From Tissierellia bacterium (GTDB taxonomy: Bacteria > Bacillota > Clostridia > Tissierellales > Peptoniphilaceae), in NCBI GenBank assembly GCA_030532305.1, contig JAUNLJ010000003.1, forward strand, positions 55,764 to 119,763: a stretch of DNA of 64,000 nucleotides, written 5' to 3'. The translations under genes and the position numbers were made by a program. The first letter of the stretch is position 1. Each line of letters begins with the position of its first letter. Below the pieces are notes generated by a model, which did not search any database, was not told the DNA's origin, and saw nothing but the letters and a program-made list of their open reading frames with translations. Below, piece by piece: positions 23,558 to 33,875 of this stretch.

Positions 23558-24520
23558 ATGAAAATAATTTTTGATACCATGGGGGGAGACCAGGCCCCCC
23601 AAGCCATAGTAGAGGGTGGCCTTAGGGCTGAAAAAGAGTTAGGAATAGAGGCTTATTTTGTAGGGGAAATGTCCCAGCTAAAGGACCTCTTGCCTCCAGA
23701 CTATAGGCGGCCTATTTTAGAGGCCAGCCAAGTTATTTCTAATGAGGAAGATCCGGCCCGGGCCATCCGGAAAAAGCCAAATTCTTCTATTGTCCTGGCC
23801 ATGAAGGCCCTGGTGGCTGGAGACTATGATGGCTTTTTATCAGCAGGAAGTACCGGAGGCCTACTGGCTGGGGGTCTCTTTATTTCCAAAAGGATAAAGG
23901 GTTTTTCAAGGGCAGCCCTGCCTGTAGCCCTGCCTAATCTAAGGGGGCCGGTCCTCCTTTTAGATTCTGGGGCCAACATGGACTGTTCTGGCAAGCTTTA
24001 TCTCAACTTTGCCAGGATGGGGAGGATCTATGCCCAAAACAGCTTTGGGATCGAAAATCCTAAGGTGGGTCTTTTAAATATTGGTGTTGAAGAGGGCAAG
24101 GGGGACAAGAGAACCCAGGAGGCCTTTGACTACCTAAAGAGATCAGACCTTAACTTTATAGGCAATGTGGAGGCCCGGGACATTTTTACCACAGAGGCAG
24201 ATGTGGTGGTTACAGATGGCTTTGCTGGCAATATCCTTTTAAAAACGGTAGAGGGGACAGCTGGGCTTGTTATGGGGATGGTTAAAAACCAGCTTAAGAA
24301 GAACCCTCCCCAGAAAGAGGCTGCGGCCTATGTTCAAACTCTCTTGGGGGAGGTCTCCCAAAGTCTTGACTACCAAGAGGTGGGAGGGGCGCCCCTTTTA
24401 GGGATTAACCACTATGTTATGAAGGCCCATGGAAATTCAGACAGTAAGGCCATCTTTAATACAGCCAAACAGTTAAAGGGGCTTATTGAAAAAGATATGA
24501 TTACACAAATGAAAGCTTGA
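23558..24520 (+). CDS. plsX: Phosphate acyltransferase PlsX
   Basis: Makes acyl-phosphate from acyl-ACP for the PlsY pathway of phospholipid synthesis. It begins MKIIFDTMGGDQAPQAIVEG, the family N-terminus. DGFLSAGSTGGLLAGGLF, GPVLLLDSGANMDC, VVVTDGFAGNILLKTVEG and GGAPLLGINHYVMKAHGNSD are all conserved. 320 aa. It leads the plsX-acpP-rnc-radical SAM-smc-ftsY unit; a TATAAT at about 23497-23502 may be its promoter. It sits functionally beside FakA elsewhere in the window. Confidence 0.97.
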   Translation: MKIIFDTMGGDQAPQAIVEGGLRAEKELGIEAYFVGEMSQLKDLLPPDYRRPILEASQVISNEEDPARAIRKKPNSSIVLAMKALVAGDYDGFLSAGSTGGLLAGGLFISKRIKGFSRAALPVALPNLRGPVLLLDSGANMDCSGKLYLNFARMGRIYAQNSFGIENPKVGLLNIGVEEGKGDKRTQEAFDYLKRSDLNFIGNVEARDIFTTEADVVVTDGFAGNILLKTVEGTAGLVMGMVKNQLKKNPPQKEAAAYVQTLLGEVSQSLDYQEVGGAPLLGINHYVMKAHGNSDSKAIFNTAKQLKGLIEKDMITQMKA

Positions 24521-24530
24521 GGAGATTGAG

Positions 24531-24773
24531 ATGAAAGAAGAGATTTTAAAAATCATTGCAGAATTATTTAATGTAAGTGTGGAAGACCTAGACGAAGAAA
24601 CGTCCTTAGAAAATGACCTAAACGCTGATTCTATTGACCTTATGGAGCTGGTCCTGGGCTTGGAAGAAGAATACGATATAGAAATCAACGAAGATGATTT
24701 CCAAGAGGTGGAAACCATCGGGGACATTCTAGACCGTATAGAAAAATATACTGATTTTTATGGACAGGACTAA
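24531..24773 (+). CDS. acpP: Acyl carrier protein
   Basis: 80 aa, strongly acidic, four-helix ACP. The phosphopantetheine attachment Ser lies in LNADSIDLMELVLGLEE (Ser ~38), followed by the recognition helix. GGAGATTGAG precedes the ATG. The 3' end overlaps the rnc start by 14 bases. The plsX-acpP-rnc order is conserved in Firmicutes. Confidence 0.97.
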   Translation: MKEEILKIIAELFNVSVEDLDEETSLENDLNADSIDLMELVLGLEEEYDIEINEDDFQEVETIGDILDRIEKYTDFYGQD

Positions 24774-25449
24774 ATCCATCCAGGAGATTGAGGCTATTTG
24801 TAACTATTCCTTTAGGAATAAAAACCTCCTGATCCAGGCCTTTACCCATTCATCTATCCTCAATGAGGACAAGGATCGAATTTGCTATGAAAGGCTGGAA
24901 TTTTTAGGGGACGCCGTTATCGATCTGATTATGTCGGAGGTTTTGTTCCTCTCTTTTCCAGGGGAAAATGAAGGGCAGCTGACAGAAAAAAGGGCCAAGG
25001 TGGTCAAGGGAACCACCCTTGCTTTTTTGTGCCAATCTTTGGGTTTGGAAAACTATCTAGAGCTGGGAGATTCCCTTCATTTGTCGGAAATTAAGGAGGA
25101 GAAGTTTGGGGACATTATTGAGTCCCTTATTGGGGCCATCTTTTTAGATGGGGGCTATCTAGAGGCCAAGAAGACTTTTTTGAGCTTTGTAGATCAAATT
25201 CTTCCCATTAAGATCCGGTCAGACAAGAACCCTAAAAATGTCCTCCAAGAATGGTGCCAAAAAAAGCATATGGAGGATAGGTTGGAATATATTACCTACC
25301 ATAAAGAAGGTAAGGACAATGATCCTACCTTCTTTGTTAAGGTGGTCTTAGATGACAAGGTCCTAGGCAAGGGTCAGGGATCCTCTAAAAAGAAGGCTGA
25401 GCAAGAGGCGGCCCAGGCTGCCATCGAAGGGTATGGGATTTATGGCTAA
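24760..25449 (+). CDS. rnc: Ribonuclease III
   Basis: Double-stranded-RNA endonuclease for rRNA and mRNA processing. The nuclease signature CYERLEFLGDAVIDLIMSE (~41-59) carries the Mg-binding acidic residues, and a second acidic pair lies in GDIIESLIGAIFLDGG. The C-terminal dsRNA-binding domain (~155-229) ends GKGQGSSKKKAEQEAAQAAIE. 229 aa. The ATG lies within the last codons of acpP. Confidence 0.97.
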   Translation: MDRTKSIQEIEAICNYSFRNKNLLIQAFTHSSILNEDKDRICYERLEFLGDAVIDLIMSEVLFLSFPGENEGQLTEKRAKVVKGTTLAFLCQSLGLENYLELGDSLHLSEIKEEKFGDIIESLIGAIFLDGGYLEAKKTFLSFVDQILPIKIRSDKNPKNVLQEWCQKKHMEDRLEYITYHKEGKDNDPTFFVKVVLDDKVLGKGQGSSKKKAEQEAAQAAIEGYGIYG

Positions 25450-26497
25450 GAGAAATATTATCCCCATCTTTATTCCCTTTTATGGGTGCCCCAGTCTTTG
25501 TATTTATTGCAATCAAAGAGCCATTACAGGGCAAAAAGAAGACCTGGGCTTGGAAGAGTTAGACCAGAGGATTCAAGAGGAAAGGACCTGGTTTTTAAAG
25601 AAAGGACCCATCCAGGTGGCTTTTTACGGGGGGACCTTTACCCTCCTTCCCTTTTCCAAACAAAAGGCCTATCTAGCTAGGGTCACCCCCTGGATCCAGA
25701 AGGGGCTTATTGATGGAGTCAGGATCTCTACCCGGCCGGATGCCATTAATTTAGAAGAGCTTAAGGTCTTAAGGGACCTGGGCCTCGAGACCGTGGAGCT
25801 GGGTATCCAGAGTTGGTCTTATGAGGTTCTAAGGGCAGCCAACCGGCCCATGGACCTGGACCAGGTGGAGAAAAACATCAAGGGATTAAAGGACCTGGGT
25901 TTTGAATTGGGTCTCCAGCAGATGATAGGCCTTCCTGAGGATAGTTTAGAAAGGTCTCTTAGGACCCAGGAAAAGATCATTAGCCTAGGAGCGGACTTTG
26001 TACGGATCTACCCCACCCTAGTCCTGGACCAGACCCCCCTAGCCCAGGCCTATAGGGAGGGGGTCTATAGGCCCCTGGATTTGGACCAGGCCATAGACTG
26101 GACTGCCCAGCTATTGGAGGGCTACGCCAGGGCGCATATTCCCGTTATCCGGGTGGGACTGCCTCCCAGCCAAGACTTGGAGGATGCCAGCTTTATAGCG
26201 GGGCCTAAACATGCCCAGTTTAGGGAGCTGGCCACCAGCCGGTGGTGGACCCAAAAATTGGGTCAGCTTATAGAAGACAAGGGGCTAGAAGGCCAGATAT
26301 GCCTTGAGGCAAGCCAGGCCAATATCAATCGTTTGGTGGGGCCAAGGGCCTATGGCAAGGCCTACTTGTCTGAGGCCTACCCCATTGACTTAAGCTTTAA
26401 AAATATGGAGGGAGACAAGATGGTTATCCGGTCCCACCAGGGAGATTTTGTCTGGGATCTTTGGCAAGGAGTCGTTGATGAGATTAAAAGAACTTGA
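25442..26497 (+). CDS. Radical SAM protein, Elp3/HemN-like
   Basis: Radical SAM enzyme of unknown substrate in the rnc-smc interval, a position typical for this family in clostridia. I prefer ATG 25442 because GAAGGG is then well spaced; ATG 25433 is too close to it. The 4Fe-4S site is [12 protein letters not shown] (CxxxCxxC, ~14-25), followed by VAFYGGTFT (GGT-type SAM motif), STRPDAI and [10 protein letters not shown], as in the Elp3-like branch. About 351 aa. It overlaps rnc and smc. Confidence 0.87.
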   Translation: MAKRNIIPIFIPFYGCPSLCIYCNQRAITGQKEDLGLEELDQRIQEERTWFLKKGPIQVAFYGGTFTLLPFSKQKAYLARVTPWIQKGLIDGVRISTRPDAINLEELKVLRDLGLETVELGIQSWSYEVLRAANRPMDLDQVEKNIKGLKDLGFELGLQQMIGLPEDSLERSLRTQEKIISLGADFVRIYPTLVLDQTPLAQAYREGVYRPLDLDQAIDWTAQLLEGYARAHIPVIRVGLPPSQDLEDASFIAGPKHAQFRELATSRWWTQKLGQLIEDKGLEGQICLEASQANINRLVGPRAYGKAYLSEAYPIDLSFKNMEGDKMVIRSHQGDFVWDLWQGVVDEIKRT

Positions 26498-29400
26498 ATT
26501 ATTTGGATTTAAGTCCTTTGCAAAAAGGACTAAAATTAAATTTTCAGAGGGGGTTACGGCCATTGTAGGTCCCAACGGGAGTGGCAAGAGTAACATTGTA
26601 GATGCCATTATTTGGGCCCTGGGGGAGCAGTCTGCCAAGCAACTTCGGGGTCAAAAGATGGAGGATGTTATTTTTAGTGGGACACAAAACAAGGCCCCTC
26701 TAGGTTTTGTAGAGGTGACCCTGGTCTTTGACAATGGGGACAGGTTTTTAGACATTGATTTTAAGGAAGTAGCCATAAGAAGGAAAATGTACCGGTCAGG
26801 GGAGAGTGAGTTTTACATCAACAACCAGGCCGTTAGGCTCAAGGATATTCGGGAGCTCTTTATGGATACTGGCATTGGCAAGGATGGTTATTCCTTTATA
26901 GGCCAAGGGCAAATTGACCAGGTCTTAAGCCACCGGCCCCAGGACAGACGGGCTATTTTTGAAGAGGCGGCAGGGATTGGCCGCTTTAGACATAAAAAAG
27001 ATAAGTCCTTAAAGAGTCTAGAAAAAACCAAGGACAATCTGATTCGCCTGGGGGACATCTTAAGGGAAGTAGATAGCCAGGAAGAAAGGCTAAGAAAGGA
27101 AAAGAACCAGGCCCAGGCCTACCTAGACTATAAGGCGGAAAAGGACCACTTGGACCTGAAATTGGCCCTCCTTAAACTAGACCGTGTAAAAAAGGACCAG
27201 AAAGACCTAAGGGCCCAAGAGGCCAGTTTAGCTAAAGAAAAAGAAGACCTAGACCAGGCCCTTGGGAACCTTAGGGCGGCCTACCATAAGGGAAAGCTAA
27301 GTCTAGAAGGCCTGGAAAAGGACTGGGAATCCAGCCAAGATAGGCGACTTAGCCTGGCTCAAAATATAGAAAAGATAGAGGCCCAGAGGACCTCCCAAGA
27401 AAGTCTTAACCAAAGGCTAGGCCAGGAGATAGGGGGCAGAAAAAAAGAGGCCCAAGCTCTTGAGGACCGGCTAGAAGACATCCAGGAGGAAAAGAAGAAG
27501 AAAGAGACAGACCTTAGGGCAAAAGAAAAGGTCCTAGGCCAGCTTCAGGATGCTTATGGGAAAAAGGACCAGGTCCTTCAAAAACTACTTAAAGAAAAAA
27601 GAGACCTGGAAGGGCAAAAGAGGATCTGGGAAGAAGAAGAACGGGCCCAGCTATCTGAAGATTCCCGGGTAAAGTCTAGGCTAGAGGCCCTAGCCTACTT
27701 AAATAGAGAAAAAGAGGCCCGGCTAGAGGCCCTAAAAAACCAGGACCAAAGGAGCCGCTTGCAGGTCCAGGATATGGAGGCCGACGTAAAAAAGCGGCTA
27801 GGGGAAAAAGAAGACCTCCTAGGCCAGCTGGACCACTCCAGAAAGGACCAGGAAGCCCAGGAGGCCAGCCTTTCTAAGTATCTTAAAGAATATGGCCTCC
27901 TTAGGGACCAGACCCAAGAGCTCCAAGGGAAATTAAAGGACCTGGAAAGGGAAGCGGCCTTTAATCAAAGGATCCTAGACAACCATGAAGGCTTTTCCTA
28001 TCCTGTTAAATCTTTTTTAAACCAGGTGAAATCTAAGCCTGGCCTAAGTCAGGATATTATAGGCCCCCTAGCCAATCAAATAGATGTTAGGGAGGGCTAT
28101 GAGCTAGCCATTACCACAGCCCTAGGCGGCGCTGCCCAGAATATTCTTATCAAGGATGACCGGCAGGTGGGGGCCATGATTGGCTTTTTAAAGGAAAGAA
28201 AACTAGGCCGGGTCACCTTCCTCCCCTTAACAAGCTTAAAGACCTCTTCCTATGACCTGTCTCGGCTTCCCCGAGTGCATTACCCGGTTTATTTAGCCAG
28301 TGACCTGGTGGCCTACGACCAGGCCCTACAAGCCGCCATAGGTTTTACCCTGGGCAGGACCCTCCTGGTGGATAGCCTAGAAGATGGCAAGGACCTAAGC
28401 CAAAGGACCCAGAGGAGGTACCGGATTGTGACCAAGACGGGAGACCTCTTTAATGTAGGTGGATCTATCACAGGAGGCCGGCAAAGGCAAGAAAATGTGG
28501 ACCTTCTTAGCCGGAAGAAGGACATTAAAAAATTAAGCCTGGCCATAGGCAGTCAGCAGGAAAAATTAAGCCATAATGAAAGTCGCCTGGCCCAAGTCAA
28601 GGGTCTCTTAGAGGACCTAGAAGGGCAAAAATCCAATCTAGACCAAAGGGTCCGAGAGGCTAAGGAAAGGCTCATCCGCCTGGAAGAAATCTTAGAGTCC
28701 CTGGAAAAATCCAAGTTAGACCTCGAGGAAAGAAGGGGGCGAATCCAGGAGGAGATAAAGAAGGAAGAAGAAGGGCTTAAGGCCAACCAAGTTGAAATAG
28801 AAGACCTAGAAAAACTAGAGCTTTCCTCCAAAAGAGACAGCCGGATTCAAGCCTTCCAAGACCTTTTAAACCACTTAGACCACCTAAACCAGGAAGAAGA
28901 CCAGCAAAAGACAGATATAACTAGGCTAAAGGAAAAGTTAGGCCAGGAAAAAGACCTGGTACGTGAATACAGCTTTAGCCTAAAGAGCCTGGTCCAGGAA
29001 GAAGAAAGCAGCCGGCGCAGACTGGAAGACCTCCAGTCCAGCCTTAAGGACTACAAGAAGGAGGTCCAGGAAGGCCAGGCCCTTATAGAGGAAAAGACCC
29101 AAGACCTAGCCCGTCTACAAGAAGACCATGAGAAGGTCATGGACCAGCTAGGCCGCCTAAAGGAAAGAAAAGAGGGCCAGGCTAAGGACTTAGAGGTCCT
29201 AGAGAATAGGGAAAGAGACCTCCTTGAAAAGACCAACCACCACATTCGAAAAGAGGAAAGCCTAAACCATAAGCTAGACCGAATCCAAGAAAGCTATGGG
29301 GAAATTATGGACTTTTTAAGACCCTTTGACCCCAAGGACCTAAAAGGCCTTGAAATAAAAGAAGAGGAGTCCCTAGACCACTTAAGAAAAGAGCGCAACA

Positions 29401-30032
29401 AGGTCCATAGGCAGATAGAGGCCTTGGGTTATGTCAATTTAAACGCCCTTGAAGAATATAAGGAAGTTTCTCAAAGGCAAGCCTTTATCCACCATCAAAA
29501 AGACGACCTTTTGGCTTCAAAGGAAAAACTAGAGAAGGTGGTTTCTGAGTTAGAAAGAGAAATGAAAAAGGTCTTTGCCCAGTCCTTAACCCAGATACAG
29601 GCCCATTTTGACCAGATCTTTAAGGAGCTCTTTAAGGGAGGCCAAGCCACCCTTAAACTAGAGGACGAGGACCATGTTTTAGAATCCGGTATCCTAATTG
29701 AGGTCCAGCCCCCAGGGAAAAAACTACAGTCCCTTTCCCTCTTGTCCGGAGGGGAGCGGTCCATGACAGCCGTGGCCCTGCTTTTCTCCCTCTTACGGGT
29801 CAGACAATCCCCCTTCTGTATCCTGGATGAGATTGATGCGGCCCTGGATGAAGCCAATATTAACCGCTATAAGACCTATTTAAAAAAGATGAGTCCCATG
29901 CAATTTATTATGATCACCCACCGGAAGTCCACCATGGAGATTGCTGAATACCTATATGGGGTGACCATGGAAGAAAAGGGAATGAGTACGGTGATTTCAT
30001 TAGCCCTGGAGGAGGTAGAAAAAGATGTTTAA
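26478..30032 (+). CDS. smc: Chromosome segregation ATPase SMC
   Basis: Condensin subunit organising and segregating the chromosome. I choose ATG 26478 (begins [17 protein letters not shown]), with AAGGAG 8 bases upstream; the longer frame adds ten non-conserved residues. Walker A is GPNGSGKSN (Lys37), followed by long coiled coils (~170-500 and ~670-1010), a hinge (~505-660, [12 protein letters not shown] to [20 protein letters not shown] strands), the signature [19 protein letters not shown] and Walker [16 protein letters not shown]. About 1184 aa, normal. It overlaps the radical SAM gene upstream and ftsY downstream (8 bases). No scpA or scpB is in the window. Confidence 0.96.
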   Translation: MRLKELELFGFKSFAKRTKIKFSEGVTAIVGPNGSGKSNIVDAIIWALGEQSAKQLRGQKMEDVIFSGTQNKAPLGFVEVTLVFDNGDRFLDIDFKEVAIRRKMYRSGESEFYINNQAVRLKDIRELFMDTGIGKDGYSFIGQGQIDQVLSHRPQDRRAIFEEAAGIGRFRHKKDKSLKSLEKTKDNLIRLGDILREVDSQEERLRKEKNQAQAYLDYKAEKDHLDLKLALLKLDRVKKDQKDLRAQEASLAKEKEDLDQALGNLRAAYHKGKLSLEGLEKDWESSQDRRLSLAQNIEKIEAQRTSQESLNQRLGQEIGGRKKEAQALEDRLEDIQEEKKKKETDLRAKEKVLGQLQDAYGKKDQVLQKLLKEKRDLEGQKRIWEEEERAQLSEDSRVKSRLEALAYLNREKEARLEALKNQDQRSRLQVQDMEADVKKRLGEKEDLLGQLDHSRKDQEAQEASLSKYLKEYGLLRDQTQELQGKLKDLEREAAFNQRILDNHEGFSYPVKSFLNQVKSKPGLSQDIIGPLANQIDVREGYELAITTALGGAAQNILIKDDRQVGAMIGFLKERKLGRVTFLPLTSLKTSSYDLSRLPRVHYPVYLASDLVAYDQALQAAIGFTLGRTLLVDSLEDGKDLSQRTQRRYRIVTKTGDLFNVGGSITGGRQRQENVDLLSRKKDIKKLSLAIGSQQEKLSHNESRLAQVKGLLEDLEGQKSNLDQRVREAKERLIRLEEILESLEKSKLDLEERRGRIQEEIKKEEEGLKANQVEIEDLEKLELSSKRDSRIQAFQDLLNHLDHLNQEEDQQKTDITRLKEKLGQEKDLVREYSFSLKSLVQEEESSRRRLEDLQSSLKDYKKEVQEGQALIEEKTQDLARLQEDHEKVMDQLGRLKERKEGQAKDLEVLENRERDLLEKTNHHIRKEESLNHKLDRIQESYGEIMDFLRPFDPKDLKGLEIKEEESLDHLRKERNKVHRQIEALGYVNLNALEEYKEVSQRQAFIHHQKDDLLASKEKLEKVVSELEREMKKVFAQSLTQIQAHFDQIFKELFKGGQATLKLEDEDHVLESGILIEVQPPGKKLQSLSLLSGGERSMTAVALLFSLLRVRQSPFCILDEIDAALDEANINRYKTYLKKMSPMQFIMITHRKSTMEIAEYLYGVTMEEKGMSTVISLALEEVEKDV

Positions 30033-31335
30033 TTGGTTTAAAAAGAAAACGCAAAAAAATCAAGAGCCAGAAACTAGCCCTAGGGAGCTTGAAGAAAAGA
30101 GCCCTAGCCTAGAGGAAGAAGAGAAGGAAGAGCCAGGTCAGGCTCCAGACCCTAAAGAGGTCCAAGAAGAAGCCCCCGCCTTAGAAAAGGACCCAGAGCC
30201 AAAAGAGGACGGGCTAGAAGATAGGCCAAAAGAAGAGCCAAAAGAGCCCCTAGAAGACCTAGAAGAAGACCCAGTTAGTGAAGAGCCAGCTAAAGACCAA
30301 GCCTTGGACCAAGAGGGGGATCCTGGTCAAAGGGAAGAGCCTCTTGAAGAAGAGCCCGAGGTCAAGATAGAGCCCCTAAAAGAGGCCCCCCAAGAAAAGG
30401 ACAAGCTAGGTTTTTTTGGCAAGCTAAAAGAAGGCCTACAAAAGACCAGCCAGGACCTAGGCGGCAAGATCAACCGAGTCCTAGGCAACTATGTTAAAAT
30501 TGATGATGAGCTTTTAGAAGACCTAGAAGATATTTTGATTACTGCCGATGTGGGTATGGAAACCACCCTGACCCTAATCGATAATCTAAGAGACCGTTTA
30601 AAAGAAGAGGGCATACAAGATCCCCAGGCCATTAAACCCCTTTTAGCTGATGAAATTAGCAGGCTTATGGCCAAGGATAACCTGTCTTCTGATTTGGATA
30701 TTGAACCTGGCCCAGCCCTTATTTTAGTCATCGGCGTCAATGGGGTCGGCAAGACCACCACCATAGGTAAGTTAGCCCACCAATTAAAAGAGGCAGGCAA
30801 GTCTGTTCTGATTGTGGCTGCCGATACCTTTAGGGCCGCCGCCATTGAACAGCTCCAGGTATGGGGGGAGAGAACCCACACAGAAGTCATTAGGCACCAA
30901 GAAGGGGCCGACCCTGCCTCTGTAATCTATGACGGGATTGCCGCAGCCAAGTCTAGAAAGGTAGACGTCCTAATTTGTGATACGGCAGGCCGCCTCCACA
31001 ACAAGTCCAACCTCATGCAAGAACTAGAAAAGATCAACCGGGTCATTGAAAGAGAATATCCCCAGGCTAAAAAAGAAGTCCTCCTGGTTTTAGATGCCAC
31101 CACAGGACAAAATGCCCTGATTCAGGCCAAGACCTTTAATGAAGTGGCAGACATCACGGGGATTGTTTTAACCAAATTAGATGGAACGGCCAAGGGAGGG
31201 GTGGTTATTGGCCTTCAAACCCAATTTGGCATCCCCATTAAGTTTGTGGGCGTGGGCGAGAAAATGGAAGACCTCCAGCCCTTTAAAAAAGAAGACTTTG
31301 CCAAGGCCCTTTTGGACCTAGACGAAGATAAATAA
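30025..31335 (+). CDS. ftsY: Signal recognition particle receptor FtsY
   Basis: SRP receptor GTPase that docks SRP-ribosome complexes at the membrane. The start ATG lies in the end of smc (GGAGGTAGAAAAAG upstream). Residues ~10-130 are a long, highly acidic Glu/Pro/Asp low-complexity A domain beginning after the basic [10 protein letters not shown]. The NG domain follows, with GVNGVGKTTTIGKLA (~238-252), AADTFRAAAIEQL, DTAGRLHNKSNLM, TKLDGTAKGG and GVGEKMEDLQPF. 436 aa. It is the last gene of the plsX unit and is followed by a strong terminator. Confidence 0.96.
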   Translation: MFNWFKKKTQKNQEPETSPRELEEKSPSLEEEEKEEPGQAPDPKEVQEEAPALEKDPEPKEDGLEDRPKEEPKEPLEDLEEDPVSEEPAKDQALDQEGDPGQREEPLEEEPEVKIEPLKEAPQEKDKLGFFGKLKEGLQKTSQDLGGKINRVLGNYVKIDDELLEDLEDILITADVGMETTLTLIDNLRDRLKEEGIQDPQAIKPLLADEISRLMAKDNLSSDLDIEPGPALILVIGVNGVGKTTTIGKLAHQLKEAGKSVLIVAADTFRAAAIEQLQVWGERTHTEVIRHQEGADPASVIYDGIAAAKSRKVDVLICDTAGRLHNKSNLMQELEKINRVIEREYPQAKKEVLLVLDATTGQNALIQAKTFNEVADITGIVLTKLDGTAKGGVVIGLQTQFGIPIKFVGVGEKMEDLQPFKKEDFAKALLDLDEDK

Positions 31336-31359
31336 AAAAATAAGATCCCCAGAGATCTG

Positions 31360-31413
31360 GCCCTAAAAAAGGAAACTATTTAGAGAGGGTTTTCCTTTTT
31401 TAGGGCTATTTTT
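31360..31413 (+). terminator. Terminator after ftsY
   Basis: GCCCTAAAAAAGGAAA (31360-31375) is perfectly complementary to TTTCCTTTTTTAGGGC (31391-31406), a 16-bp stem with a 15-base loop, followed by TATTTTT. Confidence 0.92.
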
Positions 31414-31538
31414 GCTTTTTTTGGGATATATATTAAAAGAAGGGGCAAGAGCCTATTGGGTAGATAGAGGCAAAAGAGCCAGAGATTTCCTTTAATAAAG
31501 AGATCTGTTTTTTAATTATATTGAATTAAAAGAATTTA

Positions 31539-31567
31539 TTGAATGCTCTTGCAATCGTTGCTATATT
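31539..31567 (+). promoter_or_regulatory. Probable promoter of the ort/ora operon
   Basis: TTGAAT (31539-31544), a 17-base spacer and TATATT (31562-31567). Each hexamer differs from consensus by one or two bases. Transcription would start near 31574. Confidence 0.55.
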
Positions 31568-31731
31568 CATGGATAATAAGAGAAAGGAGTGAATGGACAA
31601 TAAGAAATAGCTAGATCTACGGATCTTTACTTTTAAAAGCGAAATAGCTTAAAGAAAAGTTTATTTCAGCTAAGGCTTATTGAAAGTTCAGTTTGTTAAA
31701 ATTCATCTAATTGTTCAACAAGGGGGTTTTT

Positions 31732-32034
31732 ATGAAGGCAAAAAAGGGAGATTGGGTAAGAATCCACTCTATCATTCTACCTGCTGGAGAAAGAGCAGGC
31801 AGCGTACCTGAAGACACAGCAAATGTGCCTCTAGAATTATGGCATAAGGGTTTCTTACTAAATGACGAAGCTGAAATTGGTGACCAAGTAAAGGTAGAAA
31901 CCTACATCGGTCGTGAAGTTGAAGGGGAACTACTTGAAATTGCACCAGCTTGGAAACATGATTTTGGTGAGTATGTACCTGAAATTGCATTTGTAGGAAA
32001 ACAAGCTAAAGAAATATTAGCAAAGGAGGACTAA
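31732..32034 (+). CDS. ortA: 2-amino-4-oxopentanoate thiolase subunit OrtA
   Basis: Small subunit of the CoA- and PLP-dependent thiolase that splits 2-amino-4-oxopentanoate into acetyl-CoA and alanine at the end of oxidative ornithine fermentation. ATG 31732 (MKAKKGDWVRIHSIIL) is preferred over an upstream TTG because AAGGGGG is correctly spaced. 100 aa, usual for OrtA; LPAGERAGSVPEDT and GELLEIAPAWKHDFGEYVPEI are family features. It starts the ornithine gene cluster, 4 bases before ortB. Confidence 0.93.
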   Translation: MKAKKGDWVRIHSIILPAGERAGSVPEDTANVPLELWHKGFLLNDEAEIGDQVKVETYIGREVEGELLEIAPAWKHDFGEYVPEIAFVGKQAKEILAKED

Positions 32035-32038
32035 GCCA

Positions 32039-33469
32039 ATGACTAAAGACATGAGCTATGATGCGGTCATGGCCCGTAATGGGGAGATCTTAAAAAACAC
32101 CCTAGGATTTGACTATGAAGGGTTTGAATCCGGTGGGATCGCTTTTGATTACGAAGCCATGATGGATGCAGTTCCTTATACTTTTGAAGAAATAAGAAAC
32201 TACCAACTCGAACACGGCGTAGGAAACACACCACTTATTGAACTACGGAACATTACAAAACTAGCCAGGCTTTGTGCCCCTGAAGGAAAGGGAGCTACCA
32301 TTCTTGTAAAGGATGAGGCCTGCAACGTATCTGGATCCTACAAGGCTAGAAGAGCTTCTACTAGTATTCAATTTGCTAAAGAAAAAGGCTTTAAGGGTGT
32401 TATTGCAGCCACCTCTGGTAACTACGGAACAGGGGTTGCCTCTCAAGCTGTCCTTGCTGGCTTAAAACCTATTGTTGTTCAAGAATGTTTTGACTCTAGA
32501 GGCGTAGGCCAACCAGAAATTATTGAAAAGGCAAGAGCCTGTGAAGCCATTGGGGCTGAAGTAGCTCAGCTTTCAGTAGGACCTGAACTCTTCTACTACA
32601 ACCTTGTTCTACTAGAAGAAACTGGTTTCTTTAATGCCTCTCTTTACTCACCTCTAGCTGTTGCTGGTGTAGAAACCCTAGGCTATGAAATCATAGAACA
32701 ATGTAGAGAACGCTATGGTAAGGATCCTGAAGTTGTTATTGCAACTAACGCAGGTGGCGGTAACTTAACAGGAACTGCCCGAGGCATCCAAAGAGCTGGA
32801 GCTAAAGATACACAAATCATTGCTGCTTCTGTTGACCTATCTGGCCTTCACATGGCTTCTGATGGACAATTCAACAAGAAGAGCTTCACTACAGGCCATA
32901 CTGGATTTGGTATTCCCTTTGCCACTTATCCTGACCGGTCAGACGTACCCCGTTCTTCTGCCCGTCCACTAAGATATATTGACCGTTATATTCTTGTGAA
33001 CCAAGGGTCTGTATTCTACATCACAGAACTTCTTGCTCAAGTAGAAGGTATGGAAAGAGGTCCTGCAGGAAATACTTCCCTAACTGCTGCCTTTAAGCTA
33101 GCCCAAACCCTACCAGAAGACGCCATTGTAGTTGTTCAAGAAACTGAATACACAGGGGCTGGTAAACACGTTAACCCACAACTTACCTTCGCTAAGGAAA
33201 ATGGTATTGAACTTATCGTTGGCGACCCCAATGAACAAAAAGAAGTTCCTGGCGAAAATATTGTTATACCTTCCCATCCAAAATATGTTCACGCTGTCGA
33301 GTTAGACGTGAATAAGACAAGAAAGTCTTGTGTTAAAAATGCAGTTAAACACCACAAGGTAGACTTTGTCTCTAAGGCTGACCAAGAATTCTTAGTTTTG
33401 GAAACCAACTCCGACTTAGAATCCGTTCAAGGTTGGTTAGAAGAACTCGAAATCGATTACGAAAAATAA
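32039..33469 (+). CDS. ortB: 2-amino-4-oxopentanoate thiolase subunit OrtB
   Basis: Large, PLP-binding subunit of the thiolase, a fold-type II enzyme related to threonine synthase and cysteine synthase. The Schiff-base Lys is probably in NVSGSYKARRAST (~98-110), and the phosphate-binding Gly-rich loop in TNAGGGNLTGTARG. GVIAATSGNYGTGVASQA resembles the substrate Asn loop of fold-type II enzymes. 476 aa. Codons favour GAA, CTT and AAC, as in the other genes of this operon, implying strong expression. Confidence 0.95.
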   Translation: MTKDMSYDAVMARNGEILKNTLGFDYEGFESGGIAFDYEAMMDAVPYTFEEIRNYQLEHGVGNTPLIELRNITKLARLCAPEGKGATILVKDEACNVSGSYKARRASTSIQFAKEKGFKGVIAATSGNYGTGVASQAVLAGLKPIVVQECFDSRGVGQPEIIEKARACEAIGAEVAQLSVGPELFYYNLVLLEETGFFNASLYSPLAVAGVETLGYEIIEQCRERYGKDPEVVIATNAGGGNLTGTARGIQRAGAKDTQIIAASVDLSGLHMASDGQFNKKSFTTGHTGFGIPFATYPDRSDVPRSSARPLRYIDRYILVNQGSVFYITELLAQVEGMERGPAGNTSLTAAFKLAQTLPEDAIVVVQETEYTGAGKHVNPQLTFAKENGIELIVGDPNEQKEVPGENIVIPSHPKYVHAVELDVNKTRKSCVKNAVKHHKVDFVSKADQEFLVLETNSDLESVQGWLEELEIDYEK

Positions 33470-33493
33470 ATCATATTATTTAGGGGGTAAAAT

Positions 33494-33874
33494 ATGAGTC
33501 TTAACAGAAGAGAAGAAAGACCAGATGATTTTGAAGAGAGAAGAAAACATTTAGCCGATCTTTCAGACGAAGAATTAAAAGCTCGGTTCTGGGAACTTGT
33601 AGGTGAAGTGGTAGATCCCATTATTGAACTTGCCAGAACCAGTACAACACCTTCCATCGAACGGTCTGTCCTACTAAGAATGGGCTTCTCCAGTATTGAA
33701 ACCCAAGCCTTAGTTGACGGCGCTCTAGATAGGGGACTTCTACCTCACGGGGTAGGACATGTGGTTTATCGCATGGCTAAGGACAACGGGCTTGAACTTC
33801 GTGAAGCTGGCCAAAAAATGATTGATGGCGAGCTTTGGGACCAAGCTGTAGAAGTTTTTAAGGAGGCTAAGTAA
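33494..33874 (+). CDS. oraS: D-ornithine 4,5-aminomutase small subunit OraS
   Basis: Small subunit of the adenosylcobalamin- and PLP-dependent mutase that moves the terminal amino group of D-ornithine to give 2,4-diaminopentanoate. 126 aa, helical, charged N-terminus (RREERPDDFEERRKHL), then LSDEELKARFWELVGEVVDPI and GLLPHGVGHVVYRMA, which match OraS. AGGGGGT precedes the ATG. The stop is one base before the oraE start region, indicating coupled synthesis of the two subunits. Confidence 0.95.
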   Translation: MSLNRREERPDDFEERRKHLADLSDEELKARFWELVGEVVDPIIELARTSTTPSIERSVLLRMGFSSIETQALVDGALDRGLLPHGVGHVVYRMAKDNGLELREAGQKMIDGELWDQAVEVFKEAK

Positions 33875-33875
33875 G

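Larger units (their letters stand above)
31336..31731 (+). other. Intergenic region and leader of the ornithine operon
   Basis: This 396-base gap holds the ftsY terminator (31360-31413), a probable promoter (31539-31567) and a leader of about 155 bases. The leader has a small stem AGATC/GATCT closed by TACG (31613-31626), that is the very stable C(UACG)G RNA tetraloop, and the inverted repeat GAAATA/TATTTC (about 31641-31665). I see no T-box or known riboswitch consensus. Confidence 0.5.

Noticed and set aside
26448..26477. Upstream start for SMC
   Set aside because: The extra ten residues are not part of the SMC family N-terminus, and AAGGAG is correctly spaced for ATG 26478.
31593..31610. 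Possible five-codon leader peptide (MDNKK) in the ortA leader
   Set aside because: The AGGAG sequence is only about 3 bases from the ATG, too close for efficient initiation, and the peptide contains no ornithine/arginine codons that would support attenuation.
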